DNA of 64,000 bases from Scybalousia_A sp963540815 (GCA_963540815.1 CAUTQY010000003.1:81705-145704); one strand, 5' to 3'. Counted from the stretch's first letter, positions 1 through 9,927 are shown. Program-made: numbers and translations. Notes: a model not told the origin generated them from the letters alone.

Positions 1-1593
1 CCCGCTTCATTGAAATCCAATTTAAAATGGGCAGTAAAAGGAGCAACAATAATAATAGACTTGGACACCTTTACTCCGGAGGCCATACAAAAAGCAGGAT
101 ACGAACAAAGTCCTTTGGAAACCGATGAACTCTCCTCTTACAATATAGTTAAGGCGCCTATAACCCAACTTACCGTAGAAGCCGTTAAGAATGTTGTTTC
201 CGACCGTAAAAGTGCTTTGAAATGCAGAAATATGTTTGCCTTGGGTATGATATTTTTCATATTCGGAAAACAGACCACACACGCAGACGAATATTTGCAA
301 ACAAAATTCAAAAATAAACCGGAGGTAATAAAGGCTAATGAAAAAGTAATACAAGCTGGTTATAATTATTGTGAAAACATAGATATACAAGAAATTCCTT
401 TGCAGAGGTTGGAAGTTGATACCTCTGATATGCCAAAGGGAAAGTATCGTAATATTACCGGCAATGTAGCAACAGCATGGGGATTGCTTGCCGCAGCTGA
501 AAAAGCTCGTCTAAATCTCTTTCTTGGCTCTTACCCTATCACTCCGGCAACGGATATTATGGTTGAGTTTGCTAAACGCAAATCTTTGGGAGCAAGAGTC
601 TTTCAAGCAGAAGACGAGATAGCGGGAATTTGTTCTGCCATAGGAGCATCCTTTGCGGGTGCTTTGGCTTGTACTTCAACCTCAGGACCCGGTCTGTCTC
701 TAAAAAGTGAAGCCTTGGGTTTGGCTGTTATGACAGAGTTACCTTTGGTAGTAATAGACGTACAAAGAGGCGGACCTTCTACCGGCTTGCCTACAAAAAC
801 CGAACAAGCCGACCTCAATCAAGCCTTGTTTGGCAGAAACGGAGAGGCTCCTTGTATAATTGTTGCTCCAAGTACTTCGGCAAACTGTTTTTATTGGGCT
901 TTTGAGGCAGCCAAACTTTCTTTAGAAACAATGACACCGGTTATATTTTTGTCTGATGCCTATCTTGGCAACGGCTCTCAGTTGTTTAGAATTCCGCGTA
1001 TGAGCGAATTTCCGGAAATACATCCTCCTTTTGCCAAACCCAATGACCCGGACTTTCAACCCTATAGAAGAGACCCAAAAACATTTGTTCGTCAGTGGGC
1101 TATTCCTGGTATGGACGGACTTAGACACAGAATAGGAGGCTTGGAAAAAACGGACGGCAAAGGGGAGGTTTCTACCGATAATCTTAATCATGAAAAAATG
1201 GTATATTATCGTCAAGAGAAAATAAACAAATTAGCTGAAAAACTTCCTTTGCAAGAGGTATACGGAGACAAAGAAGCAGAAGTTTTGGTTGTCGGTTGGG
1301 GAGGCACGCACGGTGCTTTGAAAACCGCAGTAAACGAACTCATAGGGGAGGGTAAAAAAATAGCATATACTCATTTCAATTATATATGTCCTCTACCTAA
1401 GAATACGGAGAATATTCTAAGAAAGTATAAAAAAATCATTGTATGCGAGTTGAATATGGGGCAATTCGTCAATTATCTAAGAATGAATTTCCAAGGCATT
1501 TTATTCTATCAATACAATAAAGTGCAGGGATTACCTTTTGAGGTTACCGAATTAAAAGAAGAGTTTAACAAATTAATTAACGGAGAAAAATAA
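1..1593 (+). CDS. korA: 2-oxoglutarate:ferredoxin oxidoreductase, fused gamma-alpha subunit (5' truncated by window)
   Basis: Catalyses CoA-dependent oxidative decarboxylation of a 2-oxoacid, probably 2-oxoglutarate, passing electrons to ferredoxin. The frame is open from base 1, so the TTG at 10 is unlikely to be the true start; the first roughly 140 residues are the C-terminal half of a gamma domain, followed by the alpha (pyrimidine-binding) domain. Motifs seen: YPITPAT, TSTSGPGLSLKSE and QRGGPSTGLPTKTEQADL. Bacteroidota versions are usually about 610-620 residues, so about 85-90 residues lie outside the window. The beta subunit follows after 3 bases, which fits an obligate operon. Substrate (2-oxoglutarate versus branched 2-oxoacids) is inferred from the fused architecture only. 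Confidence 0.93.
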   Translation, partial: PASLKSNLKWAVKGATIIIDLDTFTPEAIQKAGYEQSPLETDELSSYNIVKAPITQLTVEAVKNVVSDRKSALKCRNMFALGMIFFIFGKQTTHADEYLQTKFKNKPEVIKANEKVIQAGYNYCENIDIQEIPLQRLEVDTSDMPKGKYRNITGNVATAWGLLAAAEKARLNLFLGSYPITPATDIMVEFAKRKSLGARVFQAEDEIAGICSAIGASFAGALACTSTSGPGLSLKSEALGLAVMTELPLVVIDVQRGGPSTGLPTKTEQADLNQALFGRNGEAPCIIVAPSTSANCFYWAFEAAKLSLETMTPVIFLSDAYLGNGSQLFRIPRMSEFPEIHPPFAKPNDPDFQPYRRDPKTFVRQWAIPGMDGLRHRIGGLEKTDGKGEVSTDNLNHEKMVYYRQEKINKLAEKLPLQEVYGDKEAEVLVVGWGGTHGALKTAVNELIGEGKKIAYTHFNYICPLPKNTENILRKYKKIIVCELNMGQFVNYLRMNFQGILFYQYNKVQGLPFEVTELKEEFNKLINGEK

Positions 1594-1596
1594 GAA

Positions 1597-2613
1597 ATGG
1601 AATATTCAAATATAGCATTAACTAAGGCGGATTTTGCTTCAAATCAAATGGTAAAATGGTGTCCCGGTTGCGGAGACCACGCCATACTTGCGGCTGTTCA
1701 TAATGTTTTTCCAAAAATTAATTATAGAAAAGAGGATTACTGTGTAGTCTCGGGTATAGGTTGCTCTTCCCGATTTCCGTATTATGTGAATACTTACGGA
1801 TTTCATGGCATACACGGACGTCCTGCCGCAATAGCCACGGGGGTAAAAATAGCAAATCCCGAGTTATCGGTTTGGATAACCTCGGGCGACGGAGACTCTA
1901 CTGCAATAGGAGGAAATCATTTTATGCATCTTATTCGTAGAAATATGGATGTAAATTTGATAATGTTCAACAACCGTATTTACGGTTTGACCAAAGGACA
2001 ATACTCTCCTACCACCAAACAAGGACAGGTAACCAAAACCTCTCCCTTCGGAGTTATAGACTATCAACTAAATCCGGGTGAGCTTGTGTTGGGGGTAAGA
2101 GGTACTTTTTTTGCTCGCGCAATAGATTCTCAAAGTGCTTCTTTGCAAAAGGTTTGCGAACGCATGGCTGCGCATGATGGTACGGCTGTTGTGGAAGTCT
2201 TGCAAAACTGTGTAATATTCAATAACGGCACGCACGCCGATGTTACAGACAAAGAAACAAGAGAGGACAGACAATTATGGGTAGAGCACGGCAAACCTAT
2301 GATATTTGGTAAAAACAGAGACAAGGGTTTGGTTATGATAAACAGAAGTCTTAAGGTCGTAAAAATAGGGGAAGGAATAACTGAAAAAGACATTATGATT
2401 CATGACGAAACAACCGAAGACACAGGTATTCATCATATGTTGGCACGTATGCGTCCGCCGGAATTTCCTATGGTTTTTGGTGTTATTCGTGCGGTAAAGA
2501 AACCTACTTACAATCAAATGTTCCAAGACCAAGAAGAAGAACAAAAACAGCACGGCGCAGTTCACAATATGGACGAGTTGTTAAACTCAGGTGAAACTTG
2601 GGAAATAAAATAA
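1597..2613 (+). CDS. korB: 2-oxoglutarate:ferredoxin oxidoreductase subunit beta
   Basis: The thiamine-diphosphate-binding beta subunit that completes the KorAB enzyme. The protein is 338 residues. An early WCPGCGDH segment and the TPP motif SGDGDSTAIGGNHFMH are visible, followed by the conserved NNRIYGLTKGQYSPTT. The start ATG lies 3 bases after the korA stop, so translation is probably coupled. A strong hairpin with a T-run follows 22 bases downstream and closes the operon. In anaerobic Bacteroidota this enzyme can work in either direction, in a branched or reductive TCA route; the direction here is not visible. Confidence 0.95.
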   Translation: MEYSNIALTKADFASNQMVKWCPGCGDHAILAAVHNVFPKINYRKEDYCVVSGIGCSSRFPYYVNTYGFHGIHGRPAAIATGVKIANPELSVWITSGDGDSTAIGGNHFMHLIRRNMDVNLIMFNNRIYGLTKGQYSPTTKQGQVTKTSPFGVIDYQLNPGELVLGVRGTFFARAIDSQSASLQKVCERMAAHDGTAVVEVLQNCVIFNNGTHADVTDKETREDRQLWVEHGKPMIFGKNRDKGLVMINRSLKVVKIGEGITEKDIMIHDETTEDTGIHHMLARMRPPEFPMVFGVIRAVKKPTYNQMFQDQEEEQKQHGAVHNMDELLNSGETWEIK

Positions 2614-2635
2614 ATTCATATCCATACTTTTAACC

Positions 2636-2688
2636 AATAGGCGATTGTTTTGCTTTATACTAAAACAAAACAGTTGCCTATTTTTTTT
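2636..2688 (+). terminator. Rho-independent terminator of korAB
   Basis: The left arm AATAGGCGATTGTTTTG at 2636-2652 pairs with CAAAACAGTTGCCTATT at 2666-2682 with one bulged or mismatched position, and eight T follow or overlap the arm. It sits 22 bases after the korB stop. Confidence 0.85.
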
Positions 2689-3064
2689 ATCCGCATTTTT
2701 GCATCATTCTTGCAAGAGAATCAATAAATACTCTCCATCGTCAAACCTTACCTACTTTTCATTAACAAGACTTTGCTTTAAGTCGCAACAAACCGCGCCT
2801 TGTAATCCATATTATTCTTTTCCGTCATTACGAGCCATAAGGCGTGGCAATCCGTAAAAATAAATAGATAGGAATAGATTGCTTTGCTTTTCGCTTGCAA
2901 TGACGGACGCGGACTATATAATAAGGTGAGTATTGTCTCATCATAGTGGGCTTGTAAGGACAAAAATAGAGAGTTTGTGATAACAGGTTTTTTGTTCTTC
3001 GGGTGGCTACTAAGTCGTTAGTATGAGTTTTAAGTGTGGCAATTATGGAGGAAATTATGCAAAT
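2689..3064. other. Gene-free stretch between korB and the CDF exporter
   Basis: No coding potential is supported here: the frames in this stretch lack family features and overlap a palindromic repeat at 2823-2905. Both neighbouring genes point into it, so it needs no promoter. Apart from the repeat nothing recognisable was seen. Confidence 0.6.
2823..2905. repeat. REP-like palindromic repeat, copy 1
   Basis: The ends are near-perfect inverted copies: CGTCATTACGAGC at 2823-2835 and GCTTGCAATGACG at 2893-2905, with inner GGCAATCC and GGAATAGATTGC segments. It belongs to the same family as the copies near 12.2-12.6, 22.9-23.2 and 55.4-55.5 kb. The element lies in an intergenic space between convergent genes. 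Confidence 0.85.
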
Positions 3065-3952
3065 TCAGTCTTGGGCTATTATGGATTTATCTTTACAGGC
3101 AACCCCCTCCGTCTCAAATTCCAGTGTTATATGTGTTATTCCTTCCGTGGAAAGTTGATTTTTTATCTCTTTTTTTATTTGTTCCATATTATTTAAGTCG
3201 TCTGCTACAATATGAGCCGTTAGCGCATTTTCCCTTGTACTTATTGCCCAAAGATGTAGATGATGTAGGTTTTGCACACCTTTCGTTTTTTCTATTACGG
3301 AAATTATTTTCTCGGTATTAATGCCATGTGGTACGCCGTCAAGGGTCAAACGAAAACTTTTTGCCAATAAACTCCATGTGGAAACGAGTATAACAATACT
3401 TATCAATAACCCAACAATTCCGTCTATGAAATACCATTGGGTAAATTTCATAATAAGACCGGAGACCACAACACCAAGGCCAACCAAAGTATCTGCTAAC
3501 ATATGAAGATAAACTCCTTTTATATTCAAGTCCCTTTCCTTATCTCTATGGAAAAGAAAGGTACTAATACCTTTTATTGCAACCCCTATTGCAGCCGTTA
3601 TGGAAATTATTTCTCCCTCAACTTTTACCGGGTTTACTATCTTTACTACGCTTTCGTAAAAGATGAATATAATGACCATCATAAGCAATAGGGCGTTAAT
3701 CAAAGAGGCTAAAACGGTTGTTTTTTTGTATCCGTATGTATAGCGAGTATTGGGTCGTAATTTGGACAAACCTATTGCCAACATGGCTAATATCAAAGAA
3801 ATAATATCCGATAAATTGTGTCCGGCATCGGAAATAAGCCCTATGGAACCCACAAAAAAACCGACCAAAAACTCCAAAACAACAAAAAGCCCGTTAAGTA
3901 TTATACCAAAGATAAAAGCGGAATTAATACTTTCTACAACGTGATTGTGCAT
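3065..3952 (-). CDS. Cation diffusion facilitator (CDF) family metal exporter
   Basis: An inner-membrane antiporter expected to expel Zn2+ or a similar divalent metal using the proton gradient. The 295-residue protein begins with a short His-containing tail (MHNHVVE) and has about six hydrophobic segments. The metal site motif SDAGHNLSD lies in the second segment and LHMLADT supplies the HxxxD pair of the fifth. The C-terminal cytoplasmic part contains HHLHLW and ENALTAH, as in the dimerising CDF domain. In-frame codons upstream of the ATG add more His residues but no start codon. It lies 77 bases after the thioesterase gene, possibly at the end of the topA run. The metal cannot be assigned. 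Confidence 0.9.
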   Translation of the reverse strand: MHNHVVESINSAFIFGIILNGLFVVLEFLVGFFVGSIGLISDAGHNLSDIISLILAMLAIGLSKLRPNTRYTYGYKKTTVLASLINALLLMMVIIFIFYESVVKIVNPVKVEGEIISITAAIGVAIKGISTFLFHRDKERDLNIKGVYLHMLADTLVGLGVVVSGLIMKFTQWYFIDGIVGLLISIVILVSTWSLLAKSFRLTLDGVPHGINTEKIISVIEKTKGVQNLHHLHLWAISTRENALTAHIVADDLNNMEQIKKEIKNQLSTEGITHITLEFETEGVACKDKSIIAQD

Positions 3953-4029
3953 ATGCGTGTGTTTCTCAAATTTGTGTTCAACGTTAGAGGTTATAGATTT
4001 TACTGAGTTTGGTTGTGTTTATAACGATT

Positions 4030-4470
4030 TTATGTTTGCGAGTTTTCAAAACCAAGGAAAACATCCAAGTATTCTTTAGGCAATGGTTCCGAAATTTGTT
4101 TTTGCCTGTTAAAACCGGAAAGAACGGAAAAACAAGTAGATTTTACCTCCATAGTATTTTTATCTATGATACGTTGAAACATTCTCATACTTTTTTGTCC
4201 GAAACCTATAGTCTTTGTCTGTACGTATATGTCCATACTCATTTCTATGGGGGTAAGAAAATCTATTTCCAAATGCACAAGAACCAAGAAATCCTTTGTC
4301 CAATCTATTTCTCTTTGCAATATGTCCGAAAAATATTGAATCCTTCCTACATCAAAATAATGCATTTGAAAACCGTTATTAACATGATTTAGAGCATCGA
4401 GGTCGGAAAACCTCATTTGTATGTGAGTTTGATGCAAAAATTTTTGTGTATCAAAGTCGTATTGTTTCAT
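4030..4470 (-). CDS. Hotdog-fold acyl-CoA thioesterase (4HBT family)
   Basis: A 146-residue single-domain hotdog protein expected to hydrolyse an acyl-CoA or related thioester in the cytoplasm. The active-site region reads RFSDLDALNHVNNG, with the Asp and Asn/His positions of the 4-hydroxybenzoyl-CoA thioesterase family, followed by a long hydrophobic helix. It begins 13 bases after the NamZ-like gene ends, so it is probably cotranscribed with it and topA. The substrate is unknown; relatives include YbgC-like and FatA-like thioesterases. Confidence 0.85.
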   Translation of the reverse strand: MKQYDFDTQKFLHQTHIQMRFSDLDALNHVNNGFQMHYFDVGRIQYFSDILQREIDWTKDFLVLVHLEIDFLTPIEMSMDIYVQTKTIGFGQKSMRMFQRIIDKNTMEVKSTCFSVLSGFNRQKQISEPLPKEYLDVFLGFENSQT

Positions 4471-4483
4471 AAAAGCTATAGTT

Positions 4484-5563
4484 TTAATCGTGGTAAATCA
4501 AATATTTGTTACGTATAAGAGTATAATTTTCCAGCTCTTTTTGCCAAGAATTTCTTATATCCTTTTCGCTTAAACCTTCCGTAATCTGTTGTCTCAAGAG
4601 GGAGTTACCGATAAGTTTGTCAAAAAAAGAATTAAAAAATTTTTTATCTCCTCTGTAATTTTCATAGACATTTAAGATAAATGCAATATCTATTTTTTTT
4701 GTTTGAATATTCGGAAAAATCCAAGTAGTATCTTTGTCGGCGGAATTTTTATAACCCACTTTTTCAAAAGGTAAGTCCGTATTTCTACCGACTGAAAGCG
4801 TTGTTCCCTCAAACAAACAAAGTGTCGGGTAGTTTCTTATTGCCTTTTGTGTTTTTAGATTGAGAGAAGGAGCAATGGGAAGTTTTACCTCATCGCTTCT
4901 CTTATAATTAAGTAACGGTATTACGCTAAGGGTTGCCTTCAAAGTATCGCATACCCAATTTTCCTCATTAATCATAGTAGCATATTCTCCTATGGTCAAT
5001 CCGTAACATATGGGTATCGGTTGCATACCCACAAAACTTTTGTATTCTCTTTGCAAAACAGGACCATCTACGTAATTATTGGGATTCGGTCTATCCAAAA
5101 CTACTATGGGAATATTGTTTTCAATACAAGAAAGCATTACATACTCCAAAGTGCTTATATAAGTATAAAATCTGCAACCTACATCCTGAATATCAAACAA
5201 TATTATTTCAATATCTTTTACTTGCTCTTTGGTAGGTTTTTTGTTTCTGCCGTAAAGAGAAATAATTTTTATTGTTCTATTCTCTATCTTTATAGTACTG
5301 TCGCTTACAAACTCGCCTGCTTGTCTCAAACCGGTAAGACCATGCTCGGGAGTAAATACTTTAACAATATTTATTTGTCTGTCCAACAGTATATTTAAAA
5401 GATGTTTATTGCCTATTTGTGAAGTATGATTGCAAACCAAAGCAACCTTTTTATTTCGGATTAAAGGCAGATAATCATCCAATCTTTCATCTCCGTTGAT
5501 TATTTGAGAATGAGAATTAAACACATGAACAATAAGGAGTAGGAACAAAAACAATTTTTTCAT
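4484..5563 (-). CDS. NamZ-like exo-beta-N-acetylmuramidase (DUF1343)
   Basis: A 359-residue exported protein of the DUF1343 family. The characterised member, NamZ, removes terminal MurNAc from peptidoglycan fragments. The N-terminus is a signal peptide with likely cleavage before Gln (...NSHSQ). Family landmarks seen are VCNHTSQIG, FTPEHGLTG, the IILFDIQDVGCRFYTYISTL block, VLDRPNPN and FEGTTLSVGRNTDLPFE. Distance to topA upstream is 12 bases and to the thioesterase downstream 13 bases. With anmK and murF in the same window it fits peptidoglycan turnover; activity on this organism's wall is inferred from the family. Confidence 0.88.
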   Translation of the reverse strand: MKKLFLFLLLIVHVFNSHSQIINGDERLDDYLPLIRNKKVALVCNHTSQIGNKHLLNILLDRQINIVKVFTPEHGLTGLRQAGEFVSDSTIKIENRTIKIISLYGRNKKPTKEQVKDIEIILFDIQDVGCRFYTYISTLEYVMLSCIENNIPIVVLDRPNPNNYVDGPVLQREYKSFVGMQPIPICYGLTIGEYATMINEENWVCDTLKATLSVIPLLNYKRSDEVKLPIAPSLNLKTQKAIRNYPTLCLFEGTTLSVGRNTDLPFEKVGYKNSADKDTTWIFPNIQTKKIDIAFILNVYENYRGDKKFFNSFFDKLIGNSLLRQQITEGLSEKDIRNSWQKELENYTLIRNKYLIYHD

Positions 5564-5575
5564 CTATTCCCCGTA

Positions 5576-8038
5576 TTATTTTATAATGGCCTCAACATCC
5601 TCTTCTGTCATATCCGTAAAATCCGTTCCTTTTGGAATACGGAAATTTTTACCCTTATATTTTATGTATTCCCCAAATCTTCCTTTTAATATCTCCGCTC
5701 CCGAGGCAAATGTTTTCAAAACCTTTTGTGTTGTTACTTTCTTTGTTCCGTCTATTATTGCCAAAGCCTCTTCTTGCGTTATCGTATCCCAATTAATATC
5801 CTTTGGCAATCTAAAATTTTTACCCTCAAAAGACAGATACAAACCAAACCGCCCGTATTTTACCTCGATGGCTTTGTCATCTTTGTATCCGACCGTCTTT
5901 GGTAAATTTTTCTTTATTTCTTCGGTCTTTAATTTTCTTTCTATCAAAGGTACACATTCTTCTAAGGTAACCGTATAAGGACTTTTATCTTTGGGTAGAG
6001 AAACATTTATATCCTTCCACTTTATGTATGCGCCGAATCTTCCTGTGGAGGCAATAACTTTATGTTTTTCGTAACTACCCACTTCCCTTGGGAGAGCAAA
6101 AAGATTTAGGGCTTCTTCCAAAGTTATTGTAGAAATGGATTGATTGGAAGGCAAAGAAGCAAACAAGGGTTTTCCCTCTTCCGTATTTTCTCCTATCTGT
6201 ATCATAGCTCCGTAACGACCTATCTTTGCATAAACATTTCGTTTTGTTTTGGTGTCTATGCCCAACAAACGCTCACCCTTTTGTTTTTCGGAGTGTTCCT
6301 TTGTATAGGCTACCTCTTTTTCAAAAGGTATGTAGAAATCTTTCAACATCTTGTGCCAATCTTTTTTGCCTTGTGCTATTAGGTCAAATTGTTGTTCTAT
6401 TTCGGCAGTAAAATTATAATCCAAAATATCCTTAAAGTTTTCCACAAGAAATTTATTTACAACAATTCCTATATCGGTAGGAGCAAGTTTGTCAGTTTGT
6501 TTGCCAAAGTTTTCTTTCTCCGTTTGTTTTTCAATATCATTTCCCCGCAAAGTCAATACCTTTATATCTCTACTCCGGACGGGTGTGTTGTATCTTTCCA
6601 CATAATCGCGTTTTTGTATTGTGGAAATTGTAGGTGCATAGGTAGAAGGTCTTCCTATACCCAAATCCTCCAACTTTTTCACCAAAGTTGCCTCGTTATA
6701 TCGTGGCAAAGGTGAGCTAAAACTTTGCTTTGCCGAACAGGAATTTAAAGTAAGAGCTTCTCCTTGTCTTATAGCAGGAATAATATTTATCTCTTCTTTT
6801 TGTTCGTCTTCCTCGTCTATTGATACGGAATAAAGTTTTAAAAAACCGTCAAACAAAAGCACTTCTGCGTTGGCAACAAAATAGTTTTCGGAATTGCTTA
6901 CGGAAATTTTTATATCGGTTTTTTCCAATTTGGCCTCAGACATTTGAGAGGCAACCATACGTTTCCAAATAAGTAAATATAGTCGCGATTTGTAACGGTC
7001 GGATGTAGAAAGTTCTTTTATTTGCAATTGTGTCGGACGTATTGCTTCGTGCGCTTCTTGCGCTCCTTTTGTCTTGGTTGTAAAATTTCTTATTTTAAGG
7101 TACTGTTCTCCATATTCCTTGGTTATCTCGTCTTTTGCCATAGACAAAGCCAAAGAAGAAAGATTAACGGAATCCGTTCTCATATAGGTTATAAGTCCTT
7201 CTTCGTATAGTTGTTGTGCAACGGTCATGGTCTGTTGTACCGAAAAGCCTAGTTTTCTGCTTGCTTCCTGTTGGAGAGTAGAGGTGGTAAACGGTGGCGG
7301 CGGTGCTTGTTTGGTAGGTTTTTTTTCTATGGAAGACACGGTAAATGTTGCTTTCTTACAAAGTTCCAAAAAGTCCGTTGCCTCTTTTTCGGTTGAAAAT
7401 TTGTTGTTAAGGTTGGCTCTTAGAATGCTTTTGCCGTCCGAAGTAAGAAACAGGGCAGAGACTTTAAAACTTTCCGTCGTTTCAAAATTTCGTATCTGCT
7501 CTTCTCTTTCCACTATAAGTCTAACCGCCACACTCTGCACCCTACCTGCCGAAAGAGCCGGTTTGATTTTTCTCCAAAGTATGGGTGAAATTTCATAACC
7601 GACTATTCTATCCAATACTCTACGTGCTTGCTGAGCATTAACGAGGTTAAGGTCTATATCCCTAGGATTTTCTACGGCATTTAGTATGGCTGTTTTGGTA
7701 ATTTCGTTGAATACTATACGTTTGGTATCCTTATTTTTCAGATTCAAAGCCTCTTTTAAATGCCATGCTATAGCCTCTCCTTCTCTATCCTCATCACTTG
7801 CCAACCAAACGACTTTTGCCGACTTTACCTCTTTTTTCAAATCTTTAACTACCTTTTGTTTATCCTCCGGAACTACATAGTTTGGTATAAATCCGTTTTC
7901 CAAATCTATACCCAATTTGTTTTTTTCCAAATCTCTTATGTGTCCGAACGAGGATTTTACAGTAAAGTTTTTTCCTAAGTATTTTTCTATGGTTTTAGCC
8001 TTGGAAGGCGACTCCACTATTACTAAATTATCTGCCAT
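5576..8038 (-). CDS. topA: DNA topoisomerase I (type IA)
   Basis: Relaxes negative supercoils by transient single-strand cleavage. The 820-residue protein has the Toprim domain at about 1-120, with Glu9 in VIVESPSKAKTI and the acidic triad SDEDREGE at 81-88. The catalytic tyrosine is Tyr285 in GLITYMRTDS. The C-terminal third holds several GRFGxYIK-type topoisomerase C-terminal repeats (about residues 625-815) that carry no Cys4 zinc fingers, a common arrangement in Bacteroidota. It heads a minus-strand run with the muramidase, thioesterase and probably the CDF exporter. Confidence 0.97.
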   Translation of the reverse strand: MADNLVIVESPSKAKTIEKYLGKNFTVKSSFGHIRDLEKNKLGIDLENGFIPNYVVPEDKQKVVKDLKKEVKSAKVVWLASDEDREGEAIAWHLKEALNLKNKDTKRIVFNEITKTAILNAVENPRDIDLNLVNAQQARRVLDRIVGYEISPILWRKIKPALSAGRVQSVAVRLIVEREEQIRNFETTESFKVSALFLTSDGKSILRANLNNKFSTEKEATDFLELCKKATFTVSSIEKKPTKQAPPPPFTTSTLQQEASRKLGFSVQQTMTVAQQLYEEGLITYMRTDSVNLSSLALSMAKDEITKEYGEQYLKIRNFTTKTKGAQEAHEAIRPTQLQIKELSTSDRYKSRLYLLIWKRMVASQMSEAKLEKTDIKISVSNSENYFVANAEVLLFDGFLKLYSVSIDEEDEQKEEINIIPAIRQGEALTLNSCSAKQSFSSPLPRYNEATLVKKLEDLGIGRPSTYAPTISTIQKRDYVERYNTPVRSRDIKVLTLRGNDIEKQTEKENFGKQTDKLAPTDIGIVVNKFLVENFKDILDYNFTAEIEQQFDLIAQGKKDWHKMLKDFYIPFEKEVAYTKEHSEKQKGERLLGIDTKTKRNVYAKIGRYGAMIQIGENTEEGKPLFASLPSNQSISTITLEEALNLFALPREVGSYEKHKVIASTGRFGAYIKWKDINVSLPKDKSPYTVTLEECVPLIERKLKTEEIKKNLPKTVGYKDDKAIEVKYGRFGLYLSFEGKNFRLPKDINWDTITQEEALAIIDGTKKVTTQKVLKTFASGAEILKGRFGEYIKYKGKNFRIPKGTDFTDMTEEDVEAIIK

Positions 8039-8198
8039 ACCATTGTATACATTGCCAGCTCAACGGCTTGTTGTTTTTATAAATCTCTACCTACAACATT
8101 TAACAATCTTAGACAAAAATCAAATCTACAAATCGTTATGAGAGTGTGCAAAATTACAACAATAAATTAAATTGCAAATTCATACTCTCTTTTTGTTT

Positions 8199-9617
8199 TC
8201 AAATTCTATCTAAGGCAACTATATTCTCTATATGGTGCGTGTGAGGAAACATATCCACCGGTTGAATCTTTGTTACCTTGTATTTGGAGGAAAGAAGTTT
8301 TAAATCTCTTGCTTGAGTTGCCGGGTTACAAGATATATACACTATTCGCCTTGCCGAAGTATTCAATATTTGCTTTATTACCTGTTCTGCCATTCCGTTT
8401 CTCGGCGGGTCGGTTATAATAATATCAGGAGGAGTATTATCTTTAATAAAATCCTCATTAAGCACCTTTGCCATATCTCCGGCGTAAAAAACCGTATTGT
8501 TTATATTATTCTCCGCACTATTGATTTTAGCATCCTCCACGGCGTCTTCCACATATTCTATACCTACGACTTTTTGTGCTTTATCGGCTATAAAATTTGC
8601 TATTGTTCCTGTTCCCGTATACAAGTCATAAATAATATCACTTGCCCGTATTTCTGCAAATTGTGCCGCAAAGGTGTATAGTTTTAGGGCCTGAGGGGCG
8701 TTTGTTTGATAAAAAGTTTTTGGTCGTATTTTGAATTTCAAAACTTCTTTTTGATTTGTATTGAAACGAGGCATATACTCGGTTATGTGATCTTTTCCTT
8801 TAAAGACTATAAACTCTTGGTCTGCCAAAGAATCATTCAACTTGGTATTCACACAATATTGCAGAGAAGTTATTTGCGGGAATTCTTTTTCCAAAGCAGA
8901 CATAACATTATTTATTACGTTTTTTTCCTCACGGGCAAAAACCGCTACAACCATTAAGTCCTCTTTTTGTGTGGTCCTAATAATAAGGTTACGCATTACT
9001 CCCGTATGTTCTTTTATGTTGTAATAAGGTATGTTGTGTTCCAAGGTATAGCTTCGCAGAAAATTGCGTATCTTATCAGAAATATCAACCTGCAAAATAC
9101 AATGTTCTATATTCAATACTTTATCATAAAAACCGCTTATATGAAAGCCCAATGCCGGTTCATCTAACTCTGTTTTTACAAAGTCTTTTTTCCATGCACG
9201 AGAAGAAAAGGTAAATTCCAACTTATTCCTATAATAATATATTTCGTCAGAACCCTCTATAAACGAAATATCTTTGCAAGATATTCCGCCTATGCGTTCC
9301 AAATTATCTATAACCTGTTGATGTTTGTATTTTTTTTGCCACTCATAGTCCAACATTTGCCAAGAACAACCTCCGCAATTTTCAAAATGAGGACACTTTA
9401 AACTTACTCTTTTATCCGAAAAAGATTTTATTTGCAACGGTTTTGCCAAACAAAAGCTATGTTTTTGTTTGTATACTTCTGCGTCTATGATGTCTCCCGG
9501 TGCGACTTTGGGTACAAAAATAATTTTATCCTCTTGTTTTATAATAGCGTTGCCCTCGGCGGCAAATCCCTCCACAACGGCATTTTCTATTATATGTTTT
9601 ACTTTCTTTTTTCTCAT
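8199..9617 (-). CDS. rlmD: 23S rRNA (uracil-5-)-methyltransferase RlmD/RumA family
   Basis: Methylates C5 of a conserved uridine in 23S rRNA using S-adenosylmethionine. An N-terminal TRAM-like domain (FAAEGNAI..FVPKVAPGDIID) is followed by a 4Fe-4S site (CPHFENCGGCSW), the SAM site IYDLYTGTGTIANF, TDPPRNGM, and the catalytic Cys in VYISCNPATQARDL. An upstream ATG at 9626 would add three residues; the ATG at 9617 (MRKKKVKH) is equally likely. The family also includes the tRNA enzyme TrmA, but the Fe-S site and TRAM domain favour RlmD. Confidence 0.92.
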   Translation of the reverse strand: MRKKKVKHIIENAVVEGFAAEGNAIIKQEDKIIFVPKVAPGDIIDAEVYKQKHSFCLAKPLQIKSFSDKRVSLKCPHFENCGGCSWQMLDYEWQKKYKHQQVIDNLERIGGISCKDISFIEGSDEIYYYRNKLEFTFSSRAWKKDFVKTELDEPALGFHISGFYDKVLNIEHCILQVDISDKIRNFLRSYTLEHNIPYYNIKEHTGVMRNLIIRTTQKEDLMVVAVFAREEKNVINNVMSALEKEFPQITSLQYCVNTKLNDSLADQEFIVFKGKDHITEYMPRFNTNQKEVLKFKIRPKTFYQTNAPQALKLYTFAAQFAEIRASDIIYDLYTGTGTIANFIADKAQKVVGIEYVEDAVEDAKINSAENNINNTVFYAGDMAKVLNEDFIKDNTPPDIIITDPPRNGMAEQVIKQILNTSARRIVYISCNPATQARDLKLLSSKYKVTKIQPVDMFPHTHHIENIVALDRI

Positions 9618-9642
9618 AACATACAAACAAATAGTTTTTTAG

Positions 9643-9682
9643 ACAAAACAAAAAGCGAACAGTAATATATTTATTACTGCTC
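9643..9682 (-). terminator. Terminator after rpmH
   Basis: On the minus strand GAGCAGTAATA pairs across a short loop with TATTACTGTTCGC, followed by TTTTTGTTTTG. It separates rpmH from rlmD on the same strand. Confidence 0.75.
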
Positions 9683-9714
9683 ACCATAACTCTTAATAAA
9701 CTACAAAGCATCTA

Positions 9715-9861
9715 CTATCTTTCGTCAGACACGGAAAGTTTTTTTCTTCCTTGTCTGCGTCTTGCATTCAATATTTTTCTTCCGCTTGCAGTAGACATTC
9801 TTAATCTAAAACCATGTTTATTAATTCTTTTTCTTCTCGAAGGTTGGAATGTTCTTTTCAT
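9715..9861 (-). CDS. rpmH: 50S ribosomal protein L34
   Basis: A 48-residue basic ribosomal protein of the large subunit, found by reading the short frame directly. It begins MKRTFQPSRRKRINKHGF and continues with RMSTASGRKILNARR and RQGRKKLS, which is the standard L34 pattern over its whole length. It has its own promoter box upstream and a hairpin downstream. The usual neighbours rnpA and dnaA are absent; instead rlmD lies next to it. Confidence 0.98.
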   Translation of the reverse strand: MKRTFQPSRRKRINKHGFRLRMSTASGRKILNARRRQGRKKLSVSDER

Positions 9862-9927
9862 CTCTATATATGTTTCTTTTAATTTCTACAATAAAATATC
9901 ACAAAATATCACGCTGAATTCAGTTTG

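Noticed and set aside
2645..2857. Open frame of 70 codons between korB and the CDF exporter
   Set aside because: It begins inside the korB terminator and continues into a REP repeat.
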